Shown one piece after another: positions 25,112-33,074 of a stretch of DNA of 34,059 bases. Positions within the stretch are counted from its first letter, which is position 1. Every line of letters starts with the position of its first letter. The notes under the pieces are model-generated. The model was not told the origin of the DNA. It saw only the letters and a list, made by a program, of their open reading frames with translations, and ran no database searches. Made by a program: the position numbers and the translations under genes. The stretch covers positions 1-34,059 of the forward strand of contig JAAZLO010000082.1 in NCBI GenBank assembly GCA_012689375.1, given 5' to 3'. The stretch comes from Bacillota bacterium. Lineage in GTDB: Bacteria > Bacillota > SHA-98 > UBA4971.

Positions 25112-25313
25112 TTTTTAACATCCCTTTTCTCTATAAAGTATTTGGCGTACAAAGTCCGCTCATAGAATATACCCGATATATCTCAGTTTATCAATGTTGA
25201 ATCTCAGTTTCTCAGGGCTCACTTTTAGATCTCCGCAGCTAAAGTATGGTTTTCTTGAAAAAGCGATTCTTATTTTTGTCTGAAAGTGTCAGCCGATTAT
25301 AAAGGGCAGGGGG

Positions 25314-25379
25314 TTACTCAATCAGGGAATGGCCCCCTACCCAAATAACTCTGGTATCATCGATTCCTTATGTTACATG
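25314..25379 (-). pseudogene. Decayed C-terminal fragment of a LysM protein
   Basis: On the minus strand this 66-nt stretch reads H-V-T-stop-G-I-D-D-T-R-V-I-W-V-G-G-H-S-L-I-E-stop. It aligns with V-T-N-G-I-T-D-A-N-V-I-W-V-G-Q-K-L-I-I-P, the end of the LysM protein encoded at 13997-14977, with a nonsense codon in place of Asn. By eye about 31 of 41 bases match the same part of that gene. It begins 6 nt after the chemoreceptor stop codon. It is probably the remnant of a paralogue or of a deleted or rearranged gene. Confidence 0.7.
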
Positions 25380-25385
25380 CTTTTT

Positions 25386-27269
25386 CTAGTTAATTCTAAA
25401 TATATTTACTGCCTGAGTAAGTTTCCCTGCCATATTGGCAAGTTCCTGAGAAGAAGCGGCTATCTGTTCAATTGACGCTGAAATCTGTTCTGTGGATGCT
25501 GAAATTTCTGCAATGGAGGCAGCTGATTCCTCTGATACAGAAGCTATATTATCCATTGCTTTTTCAACTTCGCTTACTTGCGCAGCCATTTCTTCAGCTG
25601 CTGCAGTGTTTTCTTCTGATACACCGACAACATCACCTATGGATTTCCTTGCCGAGCCCCCGGCTTTGACAAGTTCCTGTACTGATTTTTCAAGACCCTC
25701 AATCAGAACATCAATGTTTTCCGTATTGGCAATTATCTCTTCGAGTACGATTTTTGCTCCTAGGGAAAGTTTGTTGCCTATCCTAACATGTTTATTTGCA
25801 ATATCTACAGCCTCCACTACTTCCTTAGATGCTTGTGTAACCCCAGTTATTAATTCGGCTATTGCCTTCGTTTCAACAGATGAGCGCTCAGCGAGTTTCC
25901 TTACTTCATCTGCAACTACTGCAAAGCCTCTGCCGTGTTCACCTGCTCTTGCCGCTTCAATCGCAGCGTTTAAAGCAAGTAGGTTTGTCTGTTCTGCTAT
26001 ATCATCAATGACTTCCAAGATTTTTCCGATGTCCTGCGTATGAGCATCTAGTTTCTCCATGGCTTCACCGGATGCATTACCTGCTTTATCAAGCTCCGCC
26101 ATACCTGCAATGAGATCCTCTGTCGCTTTACCGCCACGGTGTGCGGATTTCGCACTTTCTTTTGAGGCTACGCTTACTTTTTCAAGACCCTCATTTGCTT
26201 TATCTAATGCTTTTTTCATATTATCCAACATAGCTAAAGCCTGGTGTATACTTTTTACCTGTGCTTCCGCACCTTCGGCTACCTGGGCTATTGCCTGGTT
26301 TGATTGGTGGACTGAGGCAGCAGTTTGATTCGTGCTTGCTGTCTGTTCTTCAATACCTGCGGATATTTCTCCTATTGTGCTTGAAACTTGATGAACTGCG
26401 CTTGCTGACTCTTCGGCTGCAGCGGCAAGTTCTTCACTGGTGCTGGCTACGGCTGCTGCGGATTTAGCGGCTTCTCCAATTACATTCCGCAGGCTTTTTA
26501 TCATATCCCCGAAAGATTTCGTAAGGATCCCGATTTCATCAGCGGACTGTGCACTGATTTCTTCCCTAAGATCCCCTTGTGCGGCTTTCTCGGCAACCAC
26601 AACTAACTTCTGAATAGGATCAGAAATGGCTTTAGCTGTAAATAAACCAAGCACAATGCCGAACACCGCAGAGATGGCAAGAATTATAAGGGTGGTATTT
26701 TTCGCGGATGTATGGGCAGTCCCAGCACGAAACATAGCATTGTCAGTATCATCCTTTACCAGGCCTTCAAATACTGACAGGGATTCATCTAATTTATCTT
26801 CGACTGCTTTTGATTTTTCCCTGGCTAATATAAGGGCTTGTTCCTTCCATCCTTGCTTTGACAAAGAAATTGCTTCTTTAACCATTCCCGTAAATTCATC
26901 CCAGTTCTTTTCTAAAACGGAATAAGCCTTTTTGCCTTCATCTGTTTTAAGAAGGGGTTTCAGGTTTTCCAGGATACCTATAAATGAATCAATATCCCCC
27001 TTCAGGCGGGTTTCATATAGGTTATGTTCTTCCGGAGTGTTGGAGATAACGTGTTGAAGAACACGGCGCCTGAGGTTGGAAGCATATTTACCAAGTTCCT
27101 CTGTATATTCAATTTTAGGCATAGAATTGTATGTTATAAAATCCATTTCTGTACCGATTATATTAAGTTTTATTAGTGAAAGTACACCTATTAATACCAT
27201 AGCTGCAACTAGGAAACCTACTAAAAGAATAATCTTAGATCTCATACGCATGTTCATAAATAGTTTCAC
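25386..27269 (-). CDS. Methyl-accepting chemotaxis protein
   Basis: About 627 residues. TM1 is near the N-terminus ([20 protein letters not shown]), followed by an extracytoplasmic four-helix-bundle type sensor of about 160 residues, TM2 ([19 protein letters not shown]), a HAMP linker ('[20 protein letters not shown]') and a long signalling coiled coil. The tip has the invariant '[20 protein letters not shown]'. It senses an unknown ligand and controls CheA. A longer frame begins at the TTG at 27287, but GGAGG lies just after it, so the GTG at 27269 (11 nt downstream) is preferred. No che genes are nearby. Confidence 0.9.
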   Translation of the reverse strand: MKLFMNMRMRSKIILLVGFLVAAMVLIGVLSLIKLNIIGTEMDFITYNSMPKIEYTEELGKYASNLRRRVLQHVISNTPEEHNLYETRLKGDIDSFIGILENLKPLLKTDEGKKAYSVLEKNWDEFTGMVKEAISLSKQGWKEQALILAREKSKAVEDKLDESLSVFEGLVKDDTDNAMFRAGTAHTSAKNTTLIILAISAVFGIVLGLFTAKAISDPIQKLVVVAEKAAQGDLREEISAQSADEIGILTKSFGDMIKSLRNVIGEAAKSAAAVASTSEELAAAAEESASAVHQVSSTIGEISAGIEEQTASTNQTAASVHQSNQAIAQVAEGAEAQVKSIHQALAMLDNMKKALDKANEGLEKVSVASKESAKSAHRGGKATEDLIAGMAELDKAGNASGEAMEKLDAHTQDIGKILEVIDDIAEQTNLLALNAAIEAARAGEHGRGFAVVADEVRKLAERSSVETKAIAELITGVTQASKEVVEAVDIANKHVRIGNKLSLGAKIVLEEIIANTENIDVLIEGLEKSVQELVKAGGSARKSIGDVVGVSEENTAAAEEMAAQVSEVEKAMDNIASVSEESAASIAEISASTEQISASIEQIAASSQELANMAGKLTQAVNIFRIN

Positions 27270-27646
27270 TATTATTGATACCTCCAATATATTCCATATG
27301 TTTTTCGATGATAACTATAGAAGACGGCTTTTAAAATCCCATTAGGCAACCTCTGGGTTTCATAATTGTGTGATTCTCATTTGGTAAGAAATATAATTTC
27401 CTGTATTAATATCGATAAAAAATACAGGCCGCTTTAGGACTTTATGAGCATATGTTGAAATTTTCTTAGATAGATTGATATCCGTCATTTTTAATTTTAC
27501 AATGCTATTTGTAGGTGTTTTACCGGACTTTCAGAAAAAGGCCGGGGAAAGCGGAACCCCATTGTTAATTTAAGAGTTTATGGGGTTAATGATCCTTAAA
27601 AATAACGATAACAGGCTGAAGAATCTTTCAGTCCAGGGCGGTAAAA
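27270..27646. other. Intergenic region between divergent chemoreceptor and carbamate kinase genes
   Basis: No gene or known riboswitch was recognised in these 377 bases. The notable structure is AACCCCAT (27555-27562) and its exact complement ATGGGGTT (27580-27587), a hairpin with a 17-nt loop about 60 nt before the carbamate kinase start. It has no following T-run. The region is otherwise AT-rich and should hold the promoters of both genes. Confidence 0.5.
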
Positions 27647-28591
27647 ATGAACAATAAAAAGGTAGTTATTGCATTAGGCGGTAACGCAATACTGCAACCC
27701 GGTCAAAAAGGGACATACGAAGAGCAACTAAAAAATATTGAATTAACCTGTTTAGAGATTGTAAGCTTAGTTAAAATAGGATATAAGGTTGTAGTTACCC
27801 ATGGAAACGGACCCCAAGTCGGCAATATCCTAATCCAAAATGAAAAGGGCTCCGGGCTTGTACCCCAAATGCCCCTTTTTATTTGCGGGGCCCAAACCCA
27901 AGGTATGATCGGCTTTATGTTTCAGCAGACCCTAAAGCGTATGTTGGGCAAAGAAAATCCCTGTGAGGTCGTAGCTTTAATAACTCAGGTTGTTGTTGAT
28001 AAGAATGATAATGCCTTCACCAACCCAACAAAACCAATCGGACCGTTCTACAGTAAAGAAAAAGCCCGGTTGGCTATGGAAGAAAAGGGGGAGACATGGG
28101 TTGAAGACAGTAACCGGGGCTGGAGAAAAGTAGTGCCCTCCCCTGAGCCAATAAAAATTGTTGAGGCTGGAATTATAAGAAGCCTCTCAGAACAGGGTGT
28201 CTTAGTAATTGCTTCCGGTGGCGGGGGAATCCCGGTTATAGAGGAGGACGAAGGAAATTATAGAGGTGTTGAGGCTGTAATAGATAAGGATCTTGCAGGT
28301 TTAAGAATGGCAATTGATGTCGGAGCCGACAGTTTTATTATTCTTACTGATGTATCTAGTGTTGCTCTTAATTATGGTAAAGAAAATGAACGTTGGATGG
28401 GAAGTATCTCTTTATCAGAAGCCAAGAAGTATATGGAAGAAGGCCACTTTAAGGCCGGCAGCATGGGCCCTAAAGTCCGGGCTTGTATCCGTTATGTTGA
28501 AGAAACCGGCAATGAGGCAATTATTACTTCATTGGGTAATGCGATAAAGGCAATTAATTACAAAGCCGGCACTGTAATTAAACCGTTATAA
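27647..28591 (+). CDS. arcC: Carbamate kinase
   Basis: The 314-residue protein has the amino-acid kinase fold: 'VVIALGGNAI' (residues 6-15), 'VVVTHGNGPQVGNI' near residues 48-61, and 'VLVIASGGGGIPVI'. The C-terminal 'GHFKAGSMGPKVRA' is the carbamate kinase signature that separates it from glutamate and aspartate kinases. It makes ATP from carbamoyl phosphate (or the reverse), giving CO2 and ammonia, commonly in arginine, agmatine, purine or allantoin fermentation. No arginine deiminase or carbamoyltransferase gene is adjacent, so its source of carbamoyl phosphate is not shown. Length is normal. Confidence 0.95.
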   Translation: MNNKKVVIALGGNAILQPGQKGTYEEQLKNIELTCLEIVSLVKIGYKVVVTHGNGPQVGNILIQNEKGSGLVPQMPLFICGAQTQGMIGFMFQQTLKRMLGKENPCEVVALITQVVVDKNDNAFTNPTKPIGPFYSKEKARLAMEEKGETWVEDSNRGWRKVVPSPEPIKIVEAGIIRSLSEQGVLVIASGGGGIPVIEEDEGNYRGVEAVIDKDLAGLRMAIDVGADSFIILTDVSSVALNYGKENERWMGSISLSEAKKYMEEGHFKAGSMGPKVRACIRYVEETGNEAIITSLGNAIKAINYKAGTVIKPL

Positions 28592-28631
28592 GACAGTAGG
28601 CTGGATTGAAACTTAATTAGCCTAATTAAAT

Positions 28632-28708
28632 TGGCACGCCCGGCAGGATTCGAACCTGCGACCTTCTGATCCGTAGTCAGACGCTCTAATCCACTGAGCT
28701 ACGGGCGC
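28632..28708 (-). tRNA. tRNA-Arg(ACG)
   Basis: On the minus strand the acceptor stem GCGCCCG pairs with CGGGCGT, followed by G and encoded CCA. The anticodon stem TCTGA/TCAGA encloses CTACGGA, anticodon ACG (to be read as ICG after deamination). It shares acceptor and anticodon stems with the tRNA-Arg(UCG) at 5579. Confidence 0.97.
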
Positions 28709-28852
28709 ACAAAATTATGTCTGCTGTCGTTTGCTATAATAGCATAACCCGAAGAGACGTTCAAGACCTCCGGAAATCGTGTTATTATATGAATGAACAA
28801 GCTTGATCGGGTTGCAGTTAGGTGCCGAGCTTTTTAAAACGGGGTGTAGACT

Positions 28853-29401
28853 ATGAGAAACAGTAATGTAAAAAATATAATTCTAGGCGGATTATTTATA
28901 GCTCTCGGAATTGTTATCCCAATAGCATTTCATTCCATTGGTGTCGGATCTTTATTACTTCCCATGCATATTCCGGTTTTACTTTCAGGTTTCATAACAG
29001 GACCTGTGACAGGGGGCTTTGTAGGGGTGCTGACACCTGTTTTAAGTTCCCTTTTAACGGGCATGCCTCCGCTTATGCCGCCCAAGGCTCAAATGATGGC
29101 AGCGGAATTGGCTGTATATGGTTTCCTTTCAGGATATATCTACCATATTAAGCGGCTCCACGTAGTTATATCTTTAATTATAGCCATGCTCGGCGGTCGG
29201 ATAGTCTATGGTGTTCTTGCAGCTTATGTTTTGCCGTTATTCGGCTTTGATAAAATCCCGGTTTTCTACCCCATAACAATAGGACTTATAACATCCCTAC
29301 CCGGGATAATAATTCAATTATTACTTATTCCTACTATTATCATACTTTTGGAAAGACGGTTCAGGACAGCAGGATCCCGGCGGCGCAGATTATGGAATTA
29401 A
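28853..29401 (+). CDS. ECF transporter S component, substrate unknown
   Basis: The 182-residue membrane protein has about six hydrophobic helices. The N-terminal 'NIILGGLFIALGIVIPIAFH' and the conserved 'LLPMHIPVLLSGFITGPVTG' (about residues 36-55) are typical of ECF S components, which bind vitamins or related cofactors. The C-terminus is basic. It is distinct from the riboflavin protein encoded at 17128. No riboswitch that would reveal the ligand was recognised upstream. The ATG follows GGGGTG. A hairpin terminator follows. Confidence 0.82.
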   Translation: MRNSNVKNIILGGLFIALGIVIPIAFHSIGVGSLLLPMHIPVLLSGFITGPVTGGFVGVLTPVLSSLLTGMPPLMPPKAQMMAAELAVYGFLSGYIYHIKRLHVVISLIIAMLGGRIVYGVLAAYVLPLFGFDKIPVFYPITIGLITSLPGIIIQLLLIPTIIILLERRFRTAGSRRRRLWN

Positions 29402-29442
29402 ATCCGAAATAAAAAGGCAATTTGGAGCGGATATAGGAAACT

Positions 29443-29467
29443 GGCCCCATTACTACCAAATGGGGCC
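29443..29467 (+). terminator. Hairpin between convergent genes
   Basis: GGCCCCATT (29443-29451) is exactly complementary to AATGGGGCC (29459-29467), with a 7-nt loop. TATTTTTAT follows 7 nt later on the + strand. It sits between the 3' ends of the ECF S component and the lipoprotein genes and may stop both transcripts. Confidence 0.7.
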
Positions 29468-29482
29468 GACGGATATTTTTAT

Positions 29483-30520
29483 CTACGGAATGCTTATGGT
29501 GATTTCATTACTTCTTGAACTCTCGTTATTAAAGGCATTAGCAGCGGTTACAACATATAAATATATAACCCCTGTCTTTACTTCGGTATCTGTAAAGGTT
29601 TGCCTGGTACCGGGGGAATGTTGAATGGTTGCAGCGATTTTTAAGGGACCGAAGGGCATTTCCCTTTTATATATTATATATTCCACAGGATCGCAGTATT
29701 CAGATCCGTTCCATGAAAGGATAACCCCGGCTTCGGAAAGATCGGCTATCAAATTTGTCGGTGCCTTGGGTGAACGGCTGAGACCTACTTCAAGGGATAC
29801 ATCTCCCAGTGAAAAATCCCAATCAATTGTTGTTGTTTTCCCGGGTAATATATGTACTTCTTCCCATAGGCTTTCATAAACAAGCTCCCCGTCTTCATCA
29901 AAAAGCATTATCATCATGTCATAGGTCTTAGGTGATAGATCAGGGATTTCAGCAATAAGGATATTCACTCCCGGATTACGGGTTATGCTTTTTTGGCTCC
30001 TCAGATTGCTTGAATCTTTATACAGCCTGACTCTCGCGACTTTTTCATGGTTAGGAATTTTGGCCAGATCTATGCGTATTTTAAGCATCCCGAGGGCGGG
30101 CTGTAGCATTATATTTGCGTGGACTACCTGATCTTTAATAACCGAAACCCGGGATGAGCCTGTGTAAGCAGGGTTGCCGTCAAAATCTTTAAGTTCAACA
30201 ATTACATCCCAGGGCCCAATTACTACACCGGGAAACATAATTTCTGCTTTACCGTCTTCTAATAAGGCAGTTTCCGATAAAATTATTGATCCGTTGGTGA
30301 GCCTGACTTCAGCCTGCATAAAAGCTATTTCCCCGGGATACGTTTGAATATCACATAGGCCTTGGATTGTTCCTCCCTGGGATAATTCCGGGCTTGATAC
30401 CAAAACTTTAACCGAACCGGTTTCATTCAAGCTTGTTGATGATTCCCCCTTAAAACACCCGGTAAGACTTATACACATGAGTAATAATAGGAGAATAAGC
30501 ACCGGATAATGTTTATACAC
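29483..30520 (-). CDS. Lipoprotein with C-terminal fibronectin type III-like domain
   Basis: A 345-residue exported lipoprotein: the signal peptide ends in the lipobox L-T-G-C (Cys22). The middle 230 residues look like beta-sandwich repeats without a recognised family. Residues about 253-345 ('APTNLIADLSEAGVILSWNG' to the final strands) have the look of a fibronectin type III domain. It probably stays anchored to the outer face of the membrane; the role is unknown. The GTG start follows AAGGGGGG. Neighbours give no functional hint. Confidence 0.75.
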   Translation of the reverse strand: MYKHYPVLILLLLLMCISLTGCFKGESSTSLNETGSVKVLVSSPELSQGGTIQGLCDIQTYPGEIAFMQAEVRLTNGSIILSETALLEDGKAEIMFPGVVIGPWDVIVELKDFDGNPAYTGSSRVSVIKDQVVHANIMLQPALGMLKIRIDLAKIPNHEKVARVRLYKDSSNLRSQKSITRNPGVNILIAEIPDLSPKTYDMMIMLFDEDGELVYESLWEEVHILPGKTTTIDWDFSLGDVSLEVGLSRSPKAPTNLIADLSEAGVILSWNGSEYCDPVEYIIYKREMPFGPLKIAATIQHSPGTRQTFTDTEVKTGVIYLYVVTAANAFNNESSRSNEITISIP

Positions 30521-30714
30521 ATTTTCCCCCCTTTCATAATCTGCCGGAATTTTGTATTTGTCTCAAATAAATTCTATAGCAACTGCTTTGGCCGTTCTAC
30601 CATATTTAGGGATATCATTCCAATAATCATTACATGGGGGGATTTGGGAGGTTGCCGGGAATCATAATCTCATATAATTAAGGGCCATAGGTTTGTAGGG
30701 GATTATATTAAACA

Positions 30715-30744
30715 GGCCCGGGTTGTTCAGGAAACAACCGGGCC
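30715..30744 (-). terminator. Terminator hairpin of the pnt operon
   Basis: GGCCCGGGTTGTT and AACAACCGGGCC form a 12-bp stem with one bulged G and a 5-nt loop. In the pntB direction it is followed by TGTTTAATAT, a weak T-rich tail. It lies 63 nt past the pntB stop codon. Confidence 0.7.
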
Positions 30745-30806
30745 TTACGAATTGTTTTCTTTGTTTCATCATTATGCAACTATATAAGCATCACGTTAAT
30801 CTAATA

Positions 30807-32768
30807 TTACAGCCCCAGATCGTTTATAAAGTCATCCAATGTTTCAGCGGCATTACCTAATAATAGAGTTGCATTGTCCTGCGTATAAAGGGGGTTGTCC
30901 ACACCTGCATAGCCCGGCTGTGTATCGAGGTTAAATATAATTACATTTCGTGCCTCATGTGCTTTTAAAATAGGCATCCCATAAATCGGGGTACCTTCTG
31001 CGGATCTTGCAGCTGGGTTTACAACGTCATTGGCCCCGACAATAATTGCTACATCTGCATTCTCAAATTCCGGATTAATCTCATCCATCTCAAACAGCTT
31101 ATCGTACGGAACATCTGCCTCTGCCAGAAGAACATTCATATGACCGGGCATTCTTCCCGCCACGGGGTGAATAGCCAACTTTACTTCCGCATTGTTTGCT
31201 TCAAGTGTTTCTACGAGAGATTTCACTTTAAATTGCGCCTGTGCCAAGGCCATTCCATATCCCGGGATAATTATTACTCTTTTAGCTTTTCTCACAGCAT
31301 CCAAATAATCCCCGTCTCTATCCCCGATGTCATCCGGTTTCAGGATTTCAACGGGATCTTCGTGTTCTTCATCTGTAAACATACTAATGAGCTTATCTAA
31401 GGAGTCCTTTGCATCTCCAAGGAAAAGCCGGACTTTAGATGATGAATATAATGGATTATCCACTCCGGCATAGCCGGGTTTTGTATCTAAATTCAGAATA
31501 AATATATCCTTGGCATCTTCTACGCTTAACACCGGCATCCCATAGATAGGTGTATCCTTTGCGGTATTTGCTGCCGGGTTAATTACATCATTTGCACCAA
31601 CTACAACAGCTACATCACAATCGGCAAACTCAGCGTCTATAGTTTCCAATTCGTGAAGCCTGTCATATGGCACATCAACTTCTGCCAGTAATACATTCAT
31701 ATGGCCGGGCATTCTTCCTGCAACCGGATGAATGGCAAACTTTACATCCTTTCCGGCATTTTCAAGAAGATCCATAAACCTTTTAACATGAAATTGTGCT
31801 TGGGCTAAAGCCATGCCATATCCTGGGACTATAATTATGCTTTCAGCATTTCTGAGAATAGTGCCTGCATCCCTTTTGTCAGGTACATCATCAGGTTCAA
31901 CGACATCTTCAGTATCAGGATCAGGCTTCTTACCGTTATCAGTGTGTACAGCAACGGTTTTCCCCGTCATAACCTGGCTCAGGCTTCTGTTCATTGCTTT
32001 ACACATTATCCCGGTTAAAATTAAGCCTGACGCACCTACAATTGCCCCTACTGCAATTAATAAGGGGTTAGAAATCGCAAAGCCTGATATTGCACCTGCA
32101 AGTCCTGAAAAAGAATTCAGCAATGATATCGTAACTGGCATATCCGCACCGCCGACTCGGACAGTAAAAATCACGCCGAAGAATAAGGCAAGAGCGAGCA
32201 ATATAATTGCAAGAGGCCCTATGGAAGCCTTTACAACTACAATAAGGGCTATGTTAAGAACGGCCATTATTATAAGAATAACAGTATTCAACAGGGATTG
32301 TCCTCTGAAGAATATTGGCTTTGATGTCATCCTACGATCAAGCTTTGCAGCTGCAATCAGGCTTCCGCTTAAAGTGATGGAACCAATTATTATACCCAAT
32401 CCTGCTGTAAATTTATCAACGCCTGTAAGGTTAATGTATGGGGTGTTAATAAGGGAAAGTAAAGAAACAATGGCTGAACTGCCTCCGCCGAATCCGTTCA
32501 AAAGCGCAACCATCTGCGGCATCTGAATCATGGCAACCTTAACAGATAAATAGTATCCGAACGCAGAACCTATAGCCATTGATATCCAGAGGATTTGTAT
32601 GTTAACTATTCCTTGAGACAACAGAGTCAATATAATTGCCCCTGCCATTGATATGGCACCGATGGCGTTTCCTTTAACCGCGGTTTCCGGCGAACTCATT
32701 AACTTGATTCCTAAGACAATACCCGCGACAAAGATTAGGCCAATGATATTTATATAGATTGTTCCCAT
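30807..32768 (-). CDS. pntB: NAD(P) transhydrogenase beta subunit with duplicated domain III
   Basis: At 653 residues this is about 190 longer than the usual 460. Residues 1-265 are the membrane domain II (about nine helices; 'GGADMPVTISLLNS', 'MCKAMNRS'). A charged linker follows, then two copies of the nucleotide-binding domain III: about 304-465 and 491-653. Each has 'GYGMALAQAQF' (316 and 503), 'AIHPVAGRMPGHMNVLLAE' and 'GANDV(I/V)NPAA'. By eye 96 of about 159 aligned residues agree. In both copies the Lys-Arg-Ser that binds the NADP 2'-phosphate in known enzymes is Asn-Leu-Asp (426-428 and 613-615). Residue 91, His in Escherichia coli, is Asn, as in some other lineages. The ATG follows GAGGGAG. 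It is the last gene of pntAA-pntAB-pntB. Confidence 0.95.
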   Translation of the reverse strand: MGTIYINIIGLIFVAGIVLGIKLMSSPETAVKGNAIGAISMAGAIILTLLSQGIVNIQILWISMAIGSAFGYYLSVKVAMIQMPQMVALLNGFGGGSSAIVSLLSLINTPYINLTGVDKFTAGLGIIIGSITLSGSLIAAAKLDRRMTSKPIFFRGQSLLNTVILIIMAVLNIALIVVVKASIGPLAIILLALALFFGVIFTVRVGGADMPVTISLLNSFSGLAGAISGFAISNPLLIAVGAIVGASGLILTGIMCKAMNRSLSQVMTGKTVAVHTDNGKKPDPDTEDVVEPDDVPDKRDAGTILRNAESIIIVPGYGMALAQAQFHVKRFMDLLENAGKDVKFAIHPVAGRMPGHMNVLLAEVDVPYDRLHELETIDAEFADCDVAVVVGANDVINPAANTAKDTPIYGMPVLSVEDAKDIFILNLDTKPGYAGVDNPLYSSSKVRLFLGDAKDSLDKLISMFTDEEHEDPVEILKPDDIGDRDGDYLDAVRKAKRVIIIPGYGMALAQAQFKVKSLVETLEANNAEVKLAIHPVAGRMPGHMNVLLAEADVPYDKLFEMDEINPEFENADVAIIVGANDVVNPAARSAEGTPIYGMPILKAHEARNVIIFNLDTQPGYAGVDNPLYTQDNATLLLGNAAETLDDFINDLGL

Positions 32769-32787
32769 TATCTTTTCTCCCTCGCGT

Positions 32788-33060
32788 CTATTTCTTAAAC
32801 ATCCTTAACATCCTATGAGTGACCAGAAATCCGCCTACTACATTAATCATTGCAAGTATTATTGCAACAGCGCCCAGGAATCGGTACCCGGTAGCAGTAG
32901 CTAATGCGGTAATCGTAAGGGCACCGAGAAGGGTAACTCCTGATAATGCATTAGTTCCCGACATTAATGGAGTATGCAGCAAGGCGGGGACGTCACTTAT
33001 CACCTTGTAGCCTACGAGACTGGCAACAATAAAAATAACCAAAAGACTGAGTAAAGTCAT
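32788..33060 (-). CDS. pntAB: NAD(P) transhydrogenase subunit alpha, membrane part
   Basis: The 90-residue protein has three hydrophobic helices ('LLVIFIVASLVGYKVI', 'SGVTLLGALTITALATATGY', 'GAVAIILAMINVVGGFLVTHRM'). 'TPLMSGTNALSGV' is the conserved transhydrogenase loop. This is the separate alpha-2 chain found where the alpha subunit is split into a soluble NAD(H)-binding part and a membrane part. It completes domain II with pntB. It lies 14 nt after pntAA and 19 nt before pntB. The ATG follows GGGAG. Confidence 0.95.
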   Translation of the reverse strand: MTLLSLLVIFIVASLVGYKVISDVPALLHTPLMSGTNALSGVTLLGALTITALATATGYRFLGAVAIILAMINVVGGFLVTHRMLRMFKK

Positions 33061-33074
33061 CAGCTAACAACTCC

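Noticed and set aside
28780-28852. Possible riboswitch ahead of the ECF S component gene
   Set aside because: No conserved core of a known vitamin riboswitch (TPP, FMN, THF, preQ1, cobalamin) could be matched.
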